This document shows, piece by piece, positions 55,895-64,000 of a stretch of DNA of 64,000 nt. A program made the position numbers and the translations under genes. Origin of the DNA: Modestobacter sp. VKM Ac-2982 (GTDB taxonomy: Bacteria > Actinomycetota > Actinomycetes > Mycobacteriales > Geodermatophilaceae); contig NZ_JAPVBL010000005.1 in the NCBI RefSeq assembly GCF_026967935.1, positions 1-64,000 on the forward strand, read 5' to 3'. The notes beneath the pieces were generated by a model. The model was not told the DNA's origin, did not search any database, and saw only the letters and a list, made by a program, of their open reading frames with translations. Position 1 is the stretch's first letter. Every line of letters begins with the position of its first letter.

Positions 55895-58516
55895 ATGACG
55901 CTCTCTCCTGCCGGTACCGACTCGACCCCGGCCGACTCCCCCGCCGCTGCGCTGCCCTCACCGGACGCACCGCCGCTGATCGCCGACCCCGGCGACCTCT
56001 CGTCGCTGTTCGCCCTGGGCGACGACCCGGACGCGGTGTTCACCCGGTTCGCCGAGTGGGCGCAGGCGTCGGGCACGACGCTGTACCCGGCGCAGGAGGA
56101 GGCGCTGATCGAGCTGGTCAGCGGCGCCAACGTCGTCCTCGCCACCCCGACCGGGTCGGGCAAGTCGCTGGTGGCCACCGGCGCCCAGTACGCCGCACTC
56201 GCCACCGACCGGGTGAGCTTCTACACCGCGCCGATCAAGGCGCTGGTGAGCGAGAAGTTCTTCGCCCTGTGCGGCGTCTTCGGCGCGGAGAACGTCGGCA
56301 TGCTCACCGGCGACGCGAGCGTCAACGCCGATGCCCCGATCATCGCCTGCACCGCCGAGGTGCTGGCCAACATCGCGCTGCGCGAGGGGCCGGACGCCGA
56401 CATCGGCCTGGTGGTGATGGACGAGTTCCACTTCTACGGCGACCCCGACCGCGGGTGGGCCTGGCAGGTGCCGCTGATCGAGCTGCCGAAGGCGCAGTTC
56501 CTGCTGATGAGCGCCACCCTCGGCGACGTCACCTCCCTCCAGGAGGACCTCACCCGGCGCACCGGCCGGCCCACCGCGCTGGTCGCCCACGCCGAGCGGC
56601 CGGTGCCGCTGCACCACTACTACGCGACGACGCCGATGCACGAGACGATCCAGGAGCTGCTGGACACCCGGCAGGCGCCGGTCTACGTCGTCCACTTCAC
56701 CCAGGCCTCGGCGCTGGAGCGCGCCCAGGCGCTGATGAGCGTGAACGTCTCCACCAAGGAGCAGAAGCAGGCGATCGCCGACCTGATCGGCGGCTTCCGG
56801 TTCTCCTCCGCCTTCGGGACGACGCTGTCCCGGCTGGTGCGGCACGGCATCGGCGTCCACCACGCCGGGATGCTGCCCAAGTACCGGCGACTGGTGGAGC
56901 AACTGGCCCAGGCCGGGCTGCTCAAGGTCATCTGCGGCACCGACACCCTCGGGGTCGGCATCAACGTACCGATCCGCACGGTGGTGTTCTCCGCGCTGAG
57001 CAAGTACGACGGCACCCGCACGCGGCTGCTCAACGCCCGGGAGTTCCACCAGATCGCCGGGCGGGCGGGGCGGGCCGGCTACGACACCGCCGGCACCGTC
57101 GTCGTCCAGGCGCCCGAGCACGAGGTGGAGAACCTCAAGCAGTTCGCGAAGGTCGCCGACGACCCGAAGAAGCGCCGCAAGCTGGTGCGCCGCAAGGTCC
57201 CCGAGGGCATGGTCCCGTGGAGCGAGTCGACCCAGCAGCGGCTGATCAACGCCGCTCCCGAGCCGCTGAGCAGCCACTTCCGGGTGTCGACCGGGATGGT
57301 GCTCAACGTGCTGGCCCGGCCGGGCGACCCGGTGGCGGCCATGCGGCACCTGCTCACCGACAACGACGAGCCCCGGTCGCGGCAGCTCAAGCACGTCCGC
57401 GAGGTGATCGGCATCGCCCGGTCGCTGATCACCGCCGGGGTGATCGAGCGGCTCGAGGTCCCCGAGCCCGACGGCCGCCGCTACCGGCTGACGCTGGACC
57501 TGCCGCCGGACTTCCAGCTCAACCAGCCGTTGTCGACCTTCGCGCTGGCCGCCATCGGGCTGCTCACCCCCGGCCCGGACGCCGAGGGCAACGACACCTA
57601 CGCCCTGGACGTCGTCTCGGTGATCGAGGCGACGCTGGACGACCCGCGCCAGATCATCTCCGCGCAGCTGAACAAGGCCAAGGGCGAGGCCGTGGCCCAG
57701 ATGAAGGCCGAGGGGATCGAGTACGAGGAGCGGATGGAGCTGCTCGAGGAGATCACCTACCCCAAGCCGCTGGAGGAGCTGCTCGACCACGCGTTCGAGG
57801 TCTACTCCGCCGGCAACCCGTGGGCGCGCGACGCGCAGCTCTCCCCCAAGTCCGTGGTCCGGGACATGTGGGAGCAGGCGATGACGTTCCGGGAGCTGGT
57901 GAACCACTACGGGCTCACCCGCTCCGAGGGGGCGGTGCTGCGCTACCTGTCCGACGCGTTCAAGGCGCTGCGGTCCGGCGTGCCCGCCGACGCCCGCACC
58001 GAGGAGGTCACCGACATGGTCGAGTGGCTGGGCGAGCTGGTGCGCCAGGTCGACTCCTCGCTGCTGGACGAGTGGGAGCAGCTGACCAGCGCCGACCAGC
58101 CGCTGGACGCCCCGGTCGCCGTCCCGGCCCGGCCGCGGCCGCTGACCGGCAACGAGCGGGCGTTCACCGCGATGATCCGCAACGCGCTGTTCCGCCGGGT
58201 CGAGCTCATCGCCCGGCGGCGCTGGTACGACCTCGGCGAGCTGGACTCCGCCGCTGGGTGGGACGCCGACCGGTGGGGCGAGGTGGTCCAGGCCTACTTC
58301 GCCGAGCACGCCGACCTCAACACCGGCGGCGACGCCCGCGGCCCGGCGCTGCTGATCGTGGACAAGTCCGAGCCGCGGCTGTGGCAGGTGCGGCAGATCC
58401 TCGACGACCCGGCCGGGGACCACGACTGGGGCTTCGACGCCGAGATCGACCTGGACGCCTCCGACGAGGAGGGCGTGCTGGTCATGCGCCTGCTCGACGC
58501 CGGCCGCAAGGACTGA
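55895..58516 (+). CDS. Ski2-like DExH-box helicase with DUF3516 C-terminal domain
   Basis: 873-residue RNA/DNA helicase: Walker A TPTGSGKS (about 84-91), DEFH Walker B (about 175-178), SAT motif MSATLGD, and motif VI QIAGRAGRAGYD, followed by the long actinobacterial DUF3516 region (from about 470 onward). This is the family of mycobacterial Rv-type large helicases of unknown substrate. ATG at 55895 is followed by an acidic Pro/Ser-rich N-terminus. Confidence 0.93.
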   Translation: MTLSPAGTDSTPADSPAAALPSPDAPPLIADPGDLSSLFALGDDPDAVFTRFAEWAQASGTTLYPAQEEALIELVSGANVVLATPTGSGKSLVATGAQYAALATDRVSFYTAPIKALVSEKFFALCGVFGAENVGMLTGDASVNADAPIIACTAEVLANIALREGPDADIGLVVMDEFHFYGDPDRGWAWQVPLIELPKAQFLLMSATLGDVTSLQEDLTRRTGRPTALVAHAERPVPLHHYYATTPMHETIQELLDTRQAPVYVVHFTQASALERAQALMSVNVSTKEQKQAIADLIGGFRFSSAFGTTLSRLVRHGIGVHHAGMLPKYRRLVEQLAQAGLLKVICGTDTLGVGINVPIRTVVFSALSKYDGTRTRLLNAREFHQIAGRAGRAGYDTAGTVVVQAPEHEVENLKQFAKVADDPKKRRKLVRRKVPEGMVPWSESTQQRLINAAPEPLSSHFRVSTGMVLNVLARPGDPVAAMRHLLTDNDEPRSRQLKHVREVIGIARSLITAGVIERLEVPEPDGRRYRLTLDLPPDFQLNQPLSTFALAAIGLLTPGPDAEGNDTYALDVVSVIEATLDDPRQIISAQLNKAKGEAVAQMKAEGIEYEERMELLEEITYPKPLEELLDHAFEVYSAGNPWARDAQLSPKSVVRDMWEQAMTFRELVNHYGLTRSEGAVLRYLSDAFKALRSGVPADARTEEVTDMVEWLGELVRQVDSSLLDEWEQLTSADQPLDAPVAVPARPRPLTGNERAFTAMIRNALFRRVELIARRRWYDLGELDSAAGWDADRWGEVVQAYFAEHADLNTGGDARGPALLIVDKSEPRLWQVRQILDDPAGDHDWGFDAEIDLDASDEEGVLVMRLLDAGRKD

Positions 58517-58534
58517 GCAAGGACCCCGTCCTCC

Positions 58535-59116
58535 TCATCCCTCGCGAGCTCGGGACGAGCCTCTGGACGGGGCCGGACGGCGGAAGGTCGGGCCGGGTGG
58601 CGGTGGGACGGCGGCGGCCGGGTCGCGCCGGCGACGGAGCTCCAGGGCCAGGCTCTCCTCACCGCGGGCCATCGCCCACCGGTGGTTGGCCTCGAACGCC
58701 GGCCGCAGCAGCCAGCTGAGCCGGGCCAGCAGCGGCTTGGCCGCACGCACCTGCCAGTCGTAGGTGATCACCACCTCCGGGCCCTCCTGCGCGAAGGTCC
58801 ACCGGCCGCTGCCCACCAGGTCCCCGACCGCGACGAGGGCGAACCCGGCGTCGGTCATCGTCTCGGTGATCCGCAGCGTCCAGCGCAGCGTGTACGGCGC
58901 CCAGCCCGTGGTGAACACCTCGACCGTGCGCCCCACGCCGTCCGGGCCGCCGTCGGCGACCGGGACGACGTCGAGGTAGACGGCCGGCCACCACCGGGGC
59001 AGCGCGGCGCTGTCGCTGAGCACTGCCCGGACCTCGGCGATCGTGCCGGGCACCCGCCAGACGGTGACGAAGCGGTACGCGGGCGGGTGGCGGGGCACGG
59101 CTCGCACTCTGCTCAC
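58535..59116 (-). CDS. SRPBCC-family (polyketide cyclase/START-like) protein
   Basis: 193-residue protein with the helix-grip fold: an initial FVTVWRVPGTIAEVRAVLSD strand-helix, LPRWWPAVYLDVVPV, and YDWQVRAAKPLLARLSWLLRPAFEANHRWAM at the end. The C-terminal 30 residues are Arg/Pro-rich. Ligand unknown. GTG at 59116 is chosen because the domain begins ten residues later. Confidence 0.85.
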   Translation of the reverse strand: MSRVRAVPRHPPAYRFVTVWRVPGTIAEVRAVLSDSAALPRWWPAVYLDVVPVADGGPDGVGRTVEVFTTGWAPYTLRWTLRITETMTDAGFALVAVGDLVGSGRWTFAQEGPEVVITYDWQVRAAKPLLARLSWLLRPAFEANHRWAMARGEESLALELRRRRDPAAAVPPPPGPTFRRPAPSRGSSRAREG

Positions 59117-59262
59117 CTGCGTGCGGGCTGTCCAGGCCCCGGGCAGGCGGGCAGCGCTCGGCGCGATCGACCCGGACGGGTGATCCAGGTCCTGCCCCCG
59201 GACGCCGAAGAACTGGGTGGACGCACCGGCGAGCAGAGCCGGGCTCGAGGACGAGGACCGCC

Positions 59263-60795
59263 ATGCCCCCACCCCCGGCGATGCGACCGGCGATGCACCG
59301 GACGGTCTTCCGTCGCCCTGCCGACCTGGTCGAGCGCACCCGCTGGTTGTTCGGCGCCTGCGCCCTGGTCTCCCTGGTCCTCACCTCCTTCGGTGCCGCG
59401 GCGGGTGCCGGCGCCTGGCGGCTGAGCGTGATCGCGCTGTGCGTGGCCGCACTGGCCGCCTCCTGGCTGCACCGTTACACGGCACGCCGTGGATCGGTCG
59501 CCCTGGACCTCCTCGACGCCCTCGCCGTCTGCGCGTTCGCGCTCGCCTCACCGGTGCCGGCCGTGGCCCTCGGCGTCACCTTCTCCGCGCTGTGGTTCCG
59601 CGCCGTCTACGGACGCACCTGGGAGACCTGGGCCTACACGGCCGCCCAGTGCGCCGGCCTGGTCGCCGCGCTCCTGCTGTGGGAGGCCGTCCCCGGGCAC
59701 GCCACGGCGGCCCCGGCCGCCCCGCTGCTCGGCGCCCTGCCGATCGCCCCGCTGCTCGCCGTGGTCGCCCGACACCTCGCCTCGGTGCTGCAGCAGCACC
59801 AGCACGCGCAGGCCTGGGACGCCACGCTCGCCCGGCTGACCATCCAGCTGCTCGGCGTCACCGACGTCGAGCAGATCAGGCAGCGCGGCTGGGAGACCGC
59901 CGTGGAGATCTGCCGGATCACCCCCGGCCTGGCCATGGTCGTCGTCGAGGGCGACGGGGCACACCTGGTCGTCCAGCGATCGGTCGGCCTGCTCCCACAG
60001 CCCCCCGGCACCATCGACCGCACCCCGGCCGCCGCAGGCCTGGCCGAGGCCACCACGGCGCAGGAGCCCCGGCCCATCACGGCCCCGCCGGAGCTCGTGA
60101 CCGCGGCCGGCGGGGCGCACTGCTGGGCGGCGATCCCGTTGCCGGACGAGCCGGGCAGGCACCTCCTGCTGGGCGGCAGCGTGCTGCACCCCGAGGGCGT
60201 GGCCCTCGTCCAGTCACTGGTGAACCAGACCGCCCTCGCCGTGCGGTCGACCAGCGCCCACCGCGAGCTGGAGGTGCAGGCGCGCACCGATGCCCTCACC
60301 GGCCTGGCCAACCGCAGCACCTTCTCCACCGCCCTGGCAGGGGCCTCGGCCAGCACCGACGGCGAACCGTGGGTGCTGTTCCTCGACCTGGACGACTTCA
60401 AGCTGGTCAACGACCGGCTCGGCCATGCGGCGGGCGACGAGCTGCTGCGGGCCGTTGGCGCCCGGCTGGCCGGCGCCGTCCGCGCACCGGGGCTGTGCGC
60501 CCGGCTGGGTGGTGACGAGTTCGCCGTCCTGGTGCACGCCGCCGACGCCGGGGACGCGGCGGCACTGGCCCGGCGACTGGTCGAGGTGGCCTCCGCGCCG
60601 GTGCAGCTGGCCGTCGGCACCGCGCAGGTGGGCGCGAGCGTGGGAGCCGCCTGCGTGCTGCCCGGCGTCTCCTGGACCAGCACCCTGCAGCAGGCCGACC
60701 TGGCGATGTACGCGGCCAAGGCGGCGGGCAAGAACCGGGTGCAGGTCGCCGGCTCCGCACCGCCGGTCACCACCGGGGCGCTCACCCGCGCCTGA
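59263..60795 (+). CDS. Membrane-bound diguanylate cyclase
   Basis: 510-residue protein: about six N-terminal membrane helices (to ~190), a GAF-like cytoplasmic region (about 195-335) and a GGDEF domain with intact GGDEF in CARLGGDEFAV. The position five residues before GGDEF reads RAPG instead of RxxD, so product inhibition through the I-site is probably lost. ATG at 59263; ATGs at 59281 and 59293 are alternatives. Confidence 0.92.
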   Translation: MPPPPAMRPAMHRTVFRRPADLVERTRWLFGACALVSLVLTSFGAAAGAGAWRLSVIALCVAALAASWLHRYTARRGSVALDLLDALAVCAFALASPVPAVALGVTFSALWFRAVYGRTWETWAYTAAQCAGLVAALLLWEAVPGHATAAPAAPLLGALPIAPLLAVVARHLASVLQQHQHAQAWDATLARLTIQLLGVTDVEQIRQRGWETAVEICRITPGLAMVVVEGDGAHLVVQRSVGLLPQPPGTIDRTPAAAGLAEATTAQEPRPITAPPELVTAAGGAHCWAAIPLPDEPGRHLLLGGSVLHPEGVALVQSLVNQTALAVRSTSAHRELEVQARTDALTGLANRSTFSTALAGASASTDGEPWVLFLDLDDFKLVNDRLGHAAGDELLRAVGARLAGAVRAPGLCARLGGDEFAVLVHAADAGDAAALARRLVEVASAPVQLAVGTAQVGASVGAACVLPGVSWTSTLQQADLAMYAAKAAGKNRVQVAGSAPPVTTGALTRA

Positions 60796-60850
60796 CCGCC
60801 GTGCGCGGGCTCACACGAGCCCGCTGTGACACCCTCGCGCCGATGCGGGC

Positions 60851-61639
60851 ATGACGGTGTGGGAGATGGTCGCGGTGGCCGCCGCCGGACTGGCCGCGGG
60901 CGGCATCAACGCCGTCGTCGGCTCCGGCACGCTGGTCACCTTCCCCGTGCTGCTGGCCATCGGGCTGCCGCCGGTGACCGCGACCATCACCAACTCCCTG
61001 GGCCTGGTGCCCGGGAACCTGACCGGCGCGATCGGCTACCGCCGGGAGCTGCACGGCCAGCGCCGGCTGCTGCTCCAGCTGCTCCCGGCCTCGGTGCTGG
61101 GTGCGCTCACCGGCGCCTTCCTGCTGCTGCACCTGCCCGCCTCCGCCTTCGAGGCGATCGTGCCGGTGCTGGTCGGGCTGGCCGTCGTGCTGGTCGCCGT
61201 CCAGCCCCTGCTGCAGCGCCGGCTGGCCGCCCGGCGGGCCCGGGCGGGCACCGTCGAGGAGGAGCAGGGGATCGGCCGTGGCCGGCTGGCTGCGCTCTTC
61301 GCCGGCGCCTACACGACCGGCACCTACGGCGGCTACTTCGCCGCGAGCCAGGGCGTGCTCCAGATCGGCATCTTCGGGCTGCTGCTCCGCGAGCCGCTGC
61401 ACCGGCTCAACGCGATCAAGAACGTGCTGACCCTCGCCGTCAACGCCGTGGCGGCGTTGGCCTACGTGGTCGTGGCGACGGAGCGGATCGACTGGGGAGC
61501 GGCCGCGCTCGTGGCCGGCGGCGCGCTGGTCGGCGGGTACGTCGGGTCGACGCTGGGCCGGCGGCTGCCCCCGGCGCTGCTGCGCAGCGCGATCGTGGTG
61601 CTCGGGGTGACCGCCATCTGGGTGCTGCTGCGCCGATGA
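60851..61639 (+). CDS. TSUP-family (TauE/SafE) membrane transporter
   Basis: 262-residue membrane protein with two repeats of the TSUP signature: GGINAVVGSGTLVTFPVLL near the N-terminus and GTYGGYFAASQGVLQI in the middle. Family members move sulfite, sulfoacetate or related organic anions. ATG at 60851. It overlaps the next TSUP gene by four bases (ATGA). Confidence 0.9.
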   Translation: MTVWEMVAVAAAGLAAGGINAVVGSGTLVTFPVLLAIGLPPVTATITNSLGLVPGNLTGAIGYRRELHGQRRLLLQLLPASVLGALTGAFLLLHLPASAFEAIVPVLVGLAVVLVAVQPLLQRRLAARRARAGTVEEEQGIGRGRLAALFAGAYTTGTYGGYFAASQGVLQIGIFGLLLREPLHRLNAIKNVLTLAVNAVAALAYVVVATERIDWGAAALVAGGALVGGYVGSTLGRRLPPALLRSAIVVLGVTAIWVLLRR

Positions 61640-62400
61640 GCGTGCTGGAGTTCGGGCTCCTCGTGCTGACCGGCCTGGGGGCCGGGCTGATCGGCAGCAT
61701 CGCCGGCCTGGCCTCGCTGATCAGCTACCCCGCGCTGCTGGCCACCGGCCTGACGCCGGTGGCGGCCAACGTGACCAACACCGTGGCCCTGGTGCTCAGC
61801 GGGGTCGGCGCAGTGAGCGCATCGCGACCGGAGCTGACCGGTCAGCGCGCCCGGCTCCTCCGGCTCGGGCCTGTCGGACTGCTCGGCGGCGTGGTCGGGG
61901 CGGTGCTGCTGCTGTCCACCCCGAGCGGGGCGTTCGAGAAGCTGGTGCCCTTCCTCATCGCCGGAGCGGCCGTCGCCATCCTGGTCCAGCGGCCGCCCCG
62001 GGAGCTGGCCGCCGAGGGGGCGACGGGGCGGCCGGCTCGCGACCACTGGGGCCTGGTCCTGGGCACCTTCGCCGCCTCCGTCTACGCCGGGTACTTCGGG
62101 GCTGCCGCCGGGGTGCTGCTGCTGGCGGTGTACCTCCTGGCCACCGGCGAGGGCGTGCCGCGCAGCAACGCGCTGAAGAACGTCGTCCTGGCCCTGGCCA
62201 ACGGGGTGGCCGCGCTGGGCTACGCCTTCTTCGCCGACGTCGCGTGGCTGGCCGCTCTCCCCCTGGCCATCGGCTTCCTGCTCGGCGGCCGACTCGGCCC
62301 GCGGGTGGTGCGTCGGGTGCCGCAGACGCTGCTGCGCCGGCTCATCGCCGCGGCCGGGCTGGCCCTCGCCGTCCGGCTCGGGTTCGACGCCTTCAGTTGA
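61636..62400 (+). CDS. TSUP-family (TauE/SafE) membrane transporter, second copy
   Basis: 254-residue relative of the preceding protein: IGSIAGLASLISYPALLATGL and VYAGYFGAAAGVLLLAVYL. The two differ clearly in sequence, so this is an old duplication or a co-operating pair, possibly a heteromer, rather than a recent repeat. ATG at 61636 overlaps the previous stop. Confidence 0.9.
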   Translation: MSVLEFGLLVLTGLGAGLIGSIAGLASLISYPALLATGLTPVAANVTNTVALVLSGVGAVSASRPELTGQRARLLRLGPVGLLGGVVGAVLLLSTPSGAFEKLVPFLIAGAAVAILVQRPPRELAAEGATGRPARDHWGLVLGTFAASVYAGYFGAAAGVLLLAVYLLATGEGVPRSNALKNVVLALANGVAALGYAFFADVAWLAALPLAIGFLLGGRLGPRVVRRVPQTLLRRLIAAAGLALAVRLGFDAFS

Positions 62401-62476
62401 GCACTCCGGTGGTGCACCGCCGTTCCGGCCGCCAGGCTGGCCAGGCGCGGTCCCGCGCCCTCGGACAGGAGCGACC

Positions 62477-63223
62477 ATGAACGGCCCCACCCCGGCGTCA
62501 CAGCGGTTCAGCGCTGCACTCGGTCAGCTGCCCCCGCCCGACCTGCGCGGGCCGGAACTGCTCGGCGTCCGGCTCGCCCAGGCCTGCGTGGCCGCCCTGC
62601 CCGTCGACGGAGCGGGCCTGAGCATCCACGACGTGCACGGCCGGCGGACGCCGATCGGCGCCAGCGACCCGGCGGCCTCCCGGGCCGAGCGCCTCCAGTT
62701 CACGCTCGGCGCGGGCCCCTGCCTGCGGGCGCACGACGACGGCCACGAGATCGCCTTCGACGCGGCGGACATCGCCCGGAACTGGCCGGACCTGCACGGT
62801 GCGCTGGTCGGCGAGACGCCCTTCCGCGGCGTCCTGTCGGTGCCGTTGCCGCCGCCGCTGGGGCCCCTGGTCGTCCTCGACCTCTGGGTGCGCGACCTGA
62901 CCTCGCTGTCGGCCACCGACCGGGACGACGTCGCGCAGGTGACCGAGGCCCTGACCCGCGCCATGGCGGCCACCGTGACCGGCGCACCGGCGACGGAGAC
63001 CCGACGCGGCTGGTGGGACACGCCGGACGCGTCGAGCCGGGCGAAGGTCTGGCAGGCGACCGGCATGGTGAACGTCGCCCTGGGCCTGGACACCGCCGAC
63101 GCCCTGGCCGTCCTCCGGGCGCACGCCTTCGCCACCGACCGGGTCGTGGACGACGTCGCCGACGACCTCGTGACCGGCCGGCTGTCGCTGGCCGAGCTGC
63201 GGACCGCGGGCACCGGCAGCTGA
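62477..63223 (+). CDS. GAF-ANTAR protein (RNA-binding antiterminator-type regulator)
   Basis: 248-residue regulator: N-terminal GAF sensor (GVRLAQACVAALPVDGAGLS, LGAGPCLRAHDDG) and a C-terminal ANTAR RNA-binding domain (KVWQATGMVNVALGLDTADALAVLRAHAF). ANTAR proteins usually bind paired RNA hairpins to prevent termination. ATG at 62477. Targets are unknown. Confidence 0.9.
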   Translation: MNGPTPASQRFSAALGQLPPPDLRGPELLGVRLAQACVAALPVDGAGLSIHDVHGRRTPIGASDPAASRAERLQFTLGAGPCLRAHDDGHEIAFDAADIARNWPDLHGALVGETPFRGVLSVPLPPPLGPLVVLDLWVRDLTSLSATDRDDVAQVTEALTRAMAATVTGAPATETRRGWWDTPDASSRAKVWQATGMVNVALGLDTADALAVLRAHAFATDRVVDDVADDLVTGRLSLAELRTAGTGS

Positions 63224-63257
63224 GCGCGCCCAGCAGCACGACGCCCACGCGGCTTTC

Positions 63258-63273
63258 TCAACCAGCTGGTTGA
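63258..63273. promoter_or_regulatory. Upstream copy of the ArsR operator
   Basis: TCAACC-AGCT-GGTTGA, a perfect 16-base palindrome, same half-sites as the operator at 63304-63319, 46 bases upstream of it. Two copies would allow cooperative binding across the promoter. Confidence 0.65.
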
Positions 63274-63294
63274 CAAGGATCCCGACCAGGGCCA

Positions 63295-63328
63295 CTCTCG
63301 TTGTCAACCAATCGGTTGACAACGAGAG
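63295..63328. promoter_or_regulatory. Main operator of the ArsR-SRPBCC operon
   Basis: CTCTCGTTGTCAACC (63295-63309) and GGTTGACAACGAGAG (63314-63328) form a perfect 15-base inverted repeat around AATC, containing the TCAACC-N4-GGTTGA core. Its right arm runs into the GAGAGGAGG ribosome site of the ArsR gene, so binding, or folding of the RNA, could also block translation. Confidence 0.7.
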
Positions 63329-63336
63329 GAGGTGCC

Positions 63337-63702
63337 GTGGCGGCAGATGCCCTGTCCCAGGTGTTCTCGGCACTGGCCGACCCCACCCGGCGGGACATGG
63401 TGGCCCGGCTCGCCGTCGGCGACGCCACGGTCAACGAACTCGCCGCCCCCTACGACGTGAGCCTGCAGGCGGTGTCCAAGCACCTGAAGGTGCTCGAGGA
63501 CGCCGGCCTCGTCAGCCGCAGCCGGGAGGCCCAGCGCCGCCCGGTGCACCTGGAAGCGCAGGTCTTCGACCTGATGACGAAGTGGATCGAGCGCTACCGG
63601 CGCCAGGCCGAGGAGCGCTACCGCCGGCTCGACGACGTCCTCGCCGCGATGCCGGACGACGTCCCACCCATGCCACCCACACCGGAAGGCCCCCCGACAT
63701 GA
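63337..63702 (+). CDS. ArsR-family transcriptional regulator
   Basis: 121-residue winged-helix repressor: FSALADPTRRDMVARL, NELAAPYDVSLQAVSKHLKVLEDAGLV and a basic C-terminus. No metal-binding Cys cluster is seen; this is the subgroup paired with SRPBCC/AHSA1 genes. GTG at 63337 has GAGAGGAGG upstream; an in-frame start at 63301 would lie inside the operator. It overlaps the next gene by four bases. Confidence 0.93.
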   Translation: MAADALSQVFSALADPTRRDMVARLAVGDATVNELAAPYDVSLQAVSKHLKVLEDAGLVSRSREAQRRPVHLEAQVFDLMTKWIERYRRQAEERYRRLDDVLAAMPDDVPPMPPTPEGPPT

Positions 63703-64000
63703 CCACCACCGACGCCCCCGAGACCCAGATCGTCGCCGACCCCGACGTCCCGCTGGTCCGGATCACCCGCGAGTTCGACGCACCCCGGGAGAAGGTCTTC
63801 CGGGCGCACACCGACCCCGACCTCGTCGTGCAGTGGCAGGGCCCCAGCGACACGCAGGCCCGGATCGAGCACTACGACTGCCGCACCGGCGGCTCCTACC
63901 GGTACGTGCACGTGCAGGACGGCGTCGAGTACGGCTTCCACGGCTGCTTCCACGAGGTGCGCCCGGCCGAACTGATCGTGCAGACCTTCACCTTCGAGGG
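63699..64000 (+). CDS. SRPBCC/AHSA1-domain protein (partial, runs off right edge)
   Basis: The first 100 residues of an activator-of-Hsp90-ATPase-homology (AHSA1) START-like protein are present: VRITREFDAPREKVFRAHTD, VVQWQGPSD and YRYVHVQDGVEYGFHG. ATG at 63699 overlaps the ArsR stop (ATGA), forming the common ArsR-SRPBCC pair. The 3' end lies outside the window. Confidence 0.93.
   Translation, partial: MTTTDAPETQIVADPDVPLVRITREFDAPREKVFRAHTDPDLVVQWQGPSDTQARIEHYDCRTGGSYRYVHVQDGVEYGFHGCFHEVRPAELIVQTFTFE

Overview
The window is very G+C-rich DNA with GTG starts, ATGA/GTGA translational overlaps and actinobacterial gene order (infC-rpmI-rplT-trmH, pheST, argCJBDFRH, tyrS, rrn). LOV/GGDEF, STAS, GAF-ANTAR and MmyB-type genes and the general gene content suggest a soil or stone-dwelling member of the Geodermatophilaceae or a close relative; that family name is inference. 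No tRNA, CRISPR array, transposase or integrase was recognised.

Layout. 1-299: minus-strand promoter and leader of a ribosomal RNA operon whose 16S gene lies just left of the window. 300-9617 (minus): argC-J-B-D-F-R-H-mpg-tyrS, almost every junction a 4-base overlap; argG is absent. 9746-12953: a lipid-kinase-like gene, an Arr-type rifampin ADP-ribosyltransferase, a VOC protein, a STAS protein and an SDR, inserted between the arg operon and pheST. 12946-21089: pheT, pheS, a plus-strand EAL-DICT-LOV-GGDEF photoreceptor gene, a TrmH-family methyltransferase, and rplT, rpmI, infC (ATC start). 21415-35224: a nitrogen block with an NnaR-type HemD-OmpR regulator, cyanase, an FNT channel, a NarK transporter, and nasA-nirB-nirD. 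Its promoters share GlnR-like half-sites at fixed spacing. A few unrelated genes lie among them (PH-domain, DinB, AraC/DUF2000, an unknown).

36846-49411: a compact, visibly less G+C-rich catabolic cluster. The minus arm has three subunits of a xanthine-dehydrogenase-type molybdenum hydroxylase and two TRZ/ATZ-type amidohydrolases. The divergent plus arm has an SsuABC/NMT1-type ABC importer, a dihydroorotase/allantoinase-like cyclic amidohydrolase, an AroE-like protein with an altered catalytic Asp, a GGCT/allophanate-hydrolase-C-like protein and a GntR/FCD regulator. It looks like import, hydroxylation, deamination and ring opening of an N-heterocycle as nitrogen source, but it has no recognisable uricase pathway, so the substrate is unknown. 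This is the best candidate for an undescribed pathway here.

49605-64000: housekeeping and regulatory genes (ArfB, SixA, two SDRs, an MmyB-type regulator, MmuM, a DUF3516 helicase, an SRPBCC protein, a membrane GGDEF protein, a TSUP pair, GAF-ANTAR). It ends in an ArsR-SRPBCC operon with a clear palindromic operator; the last gene runs off the right edge.
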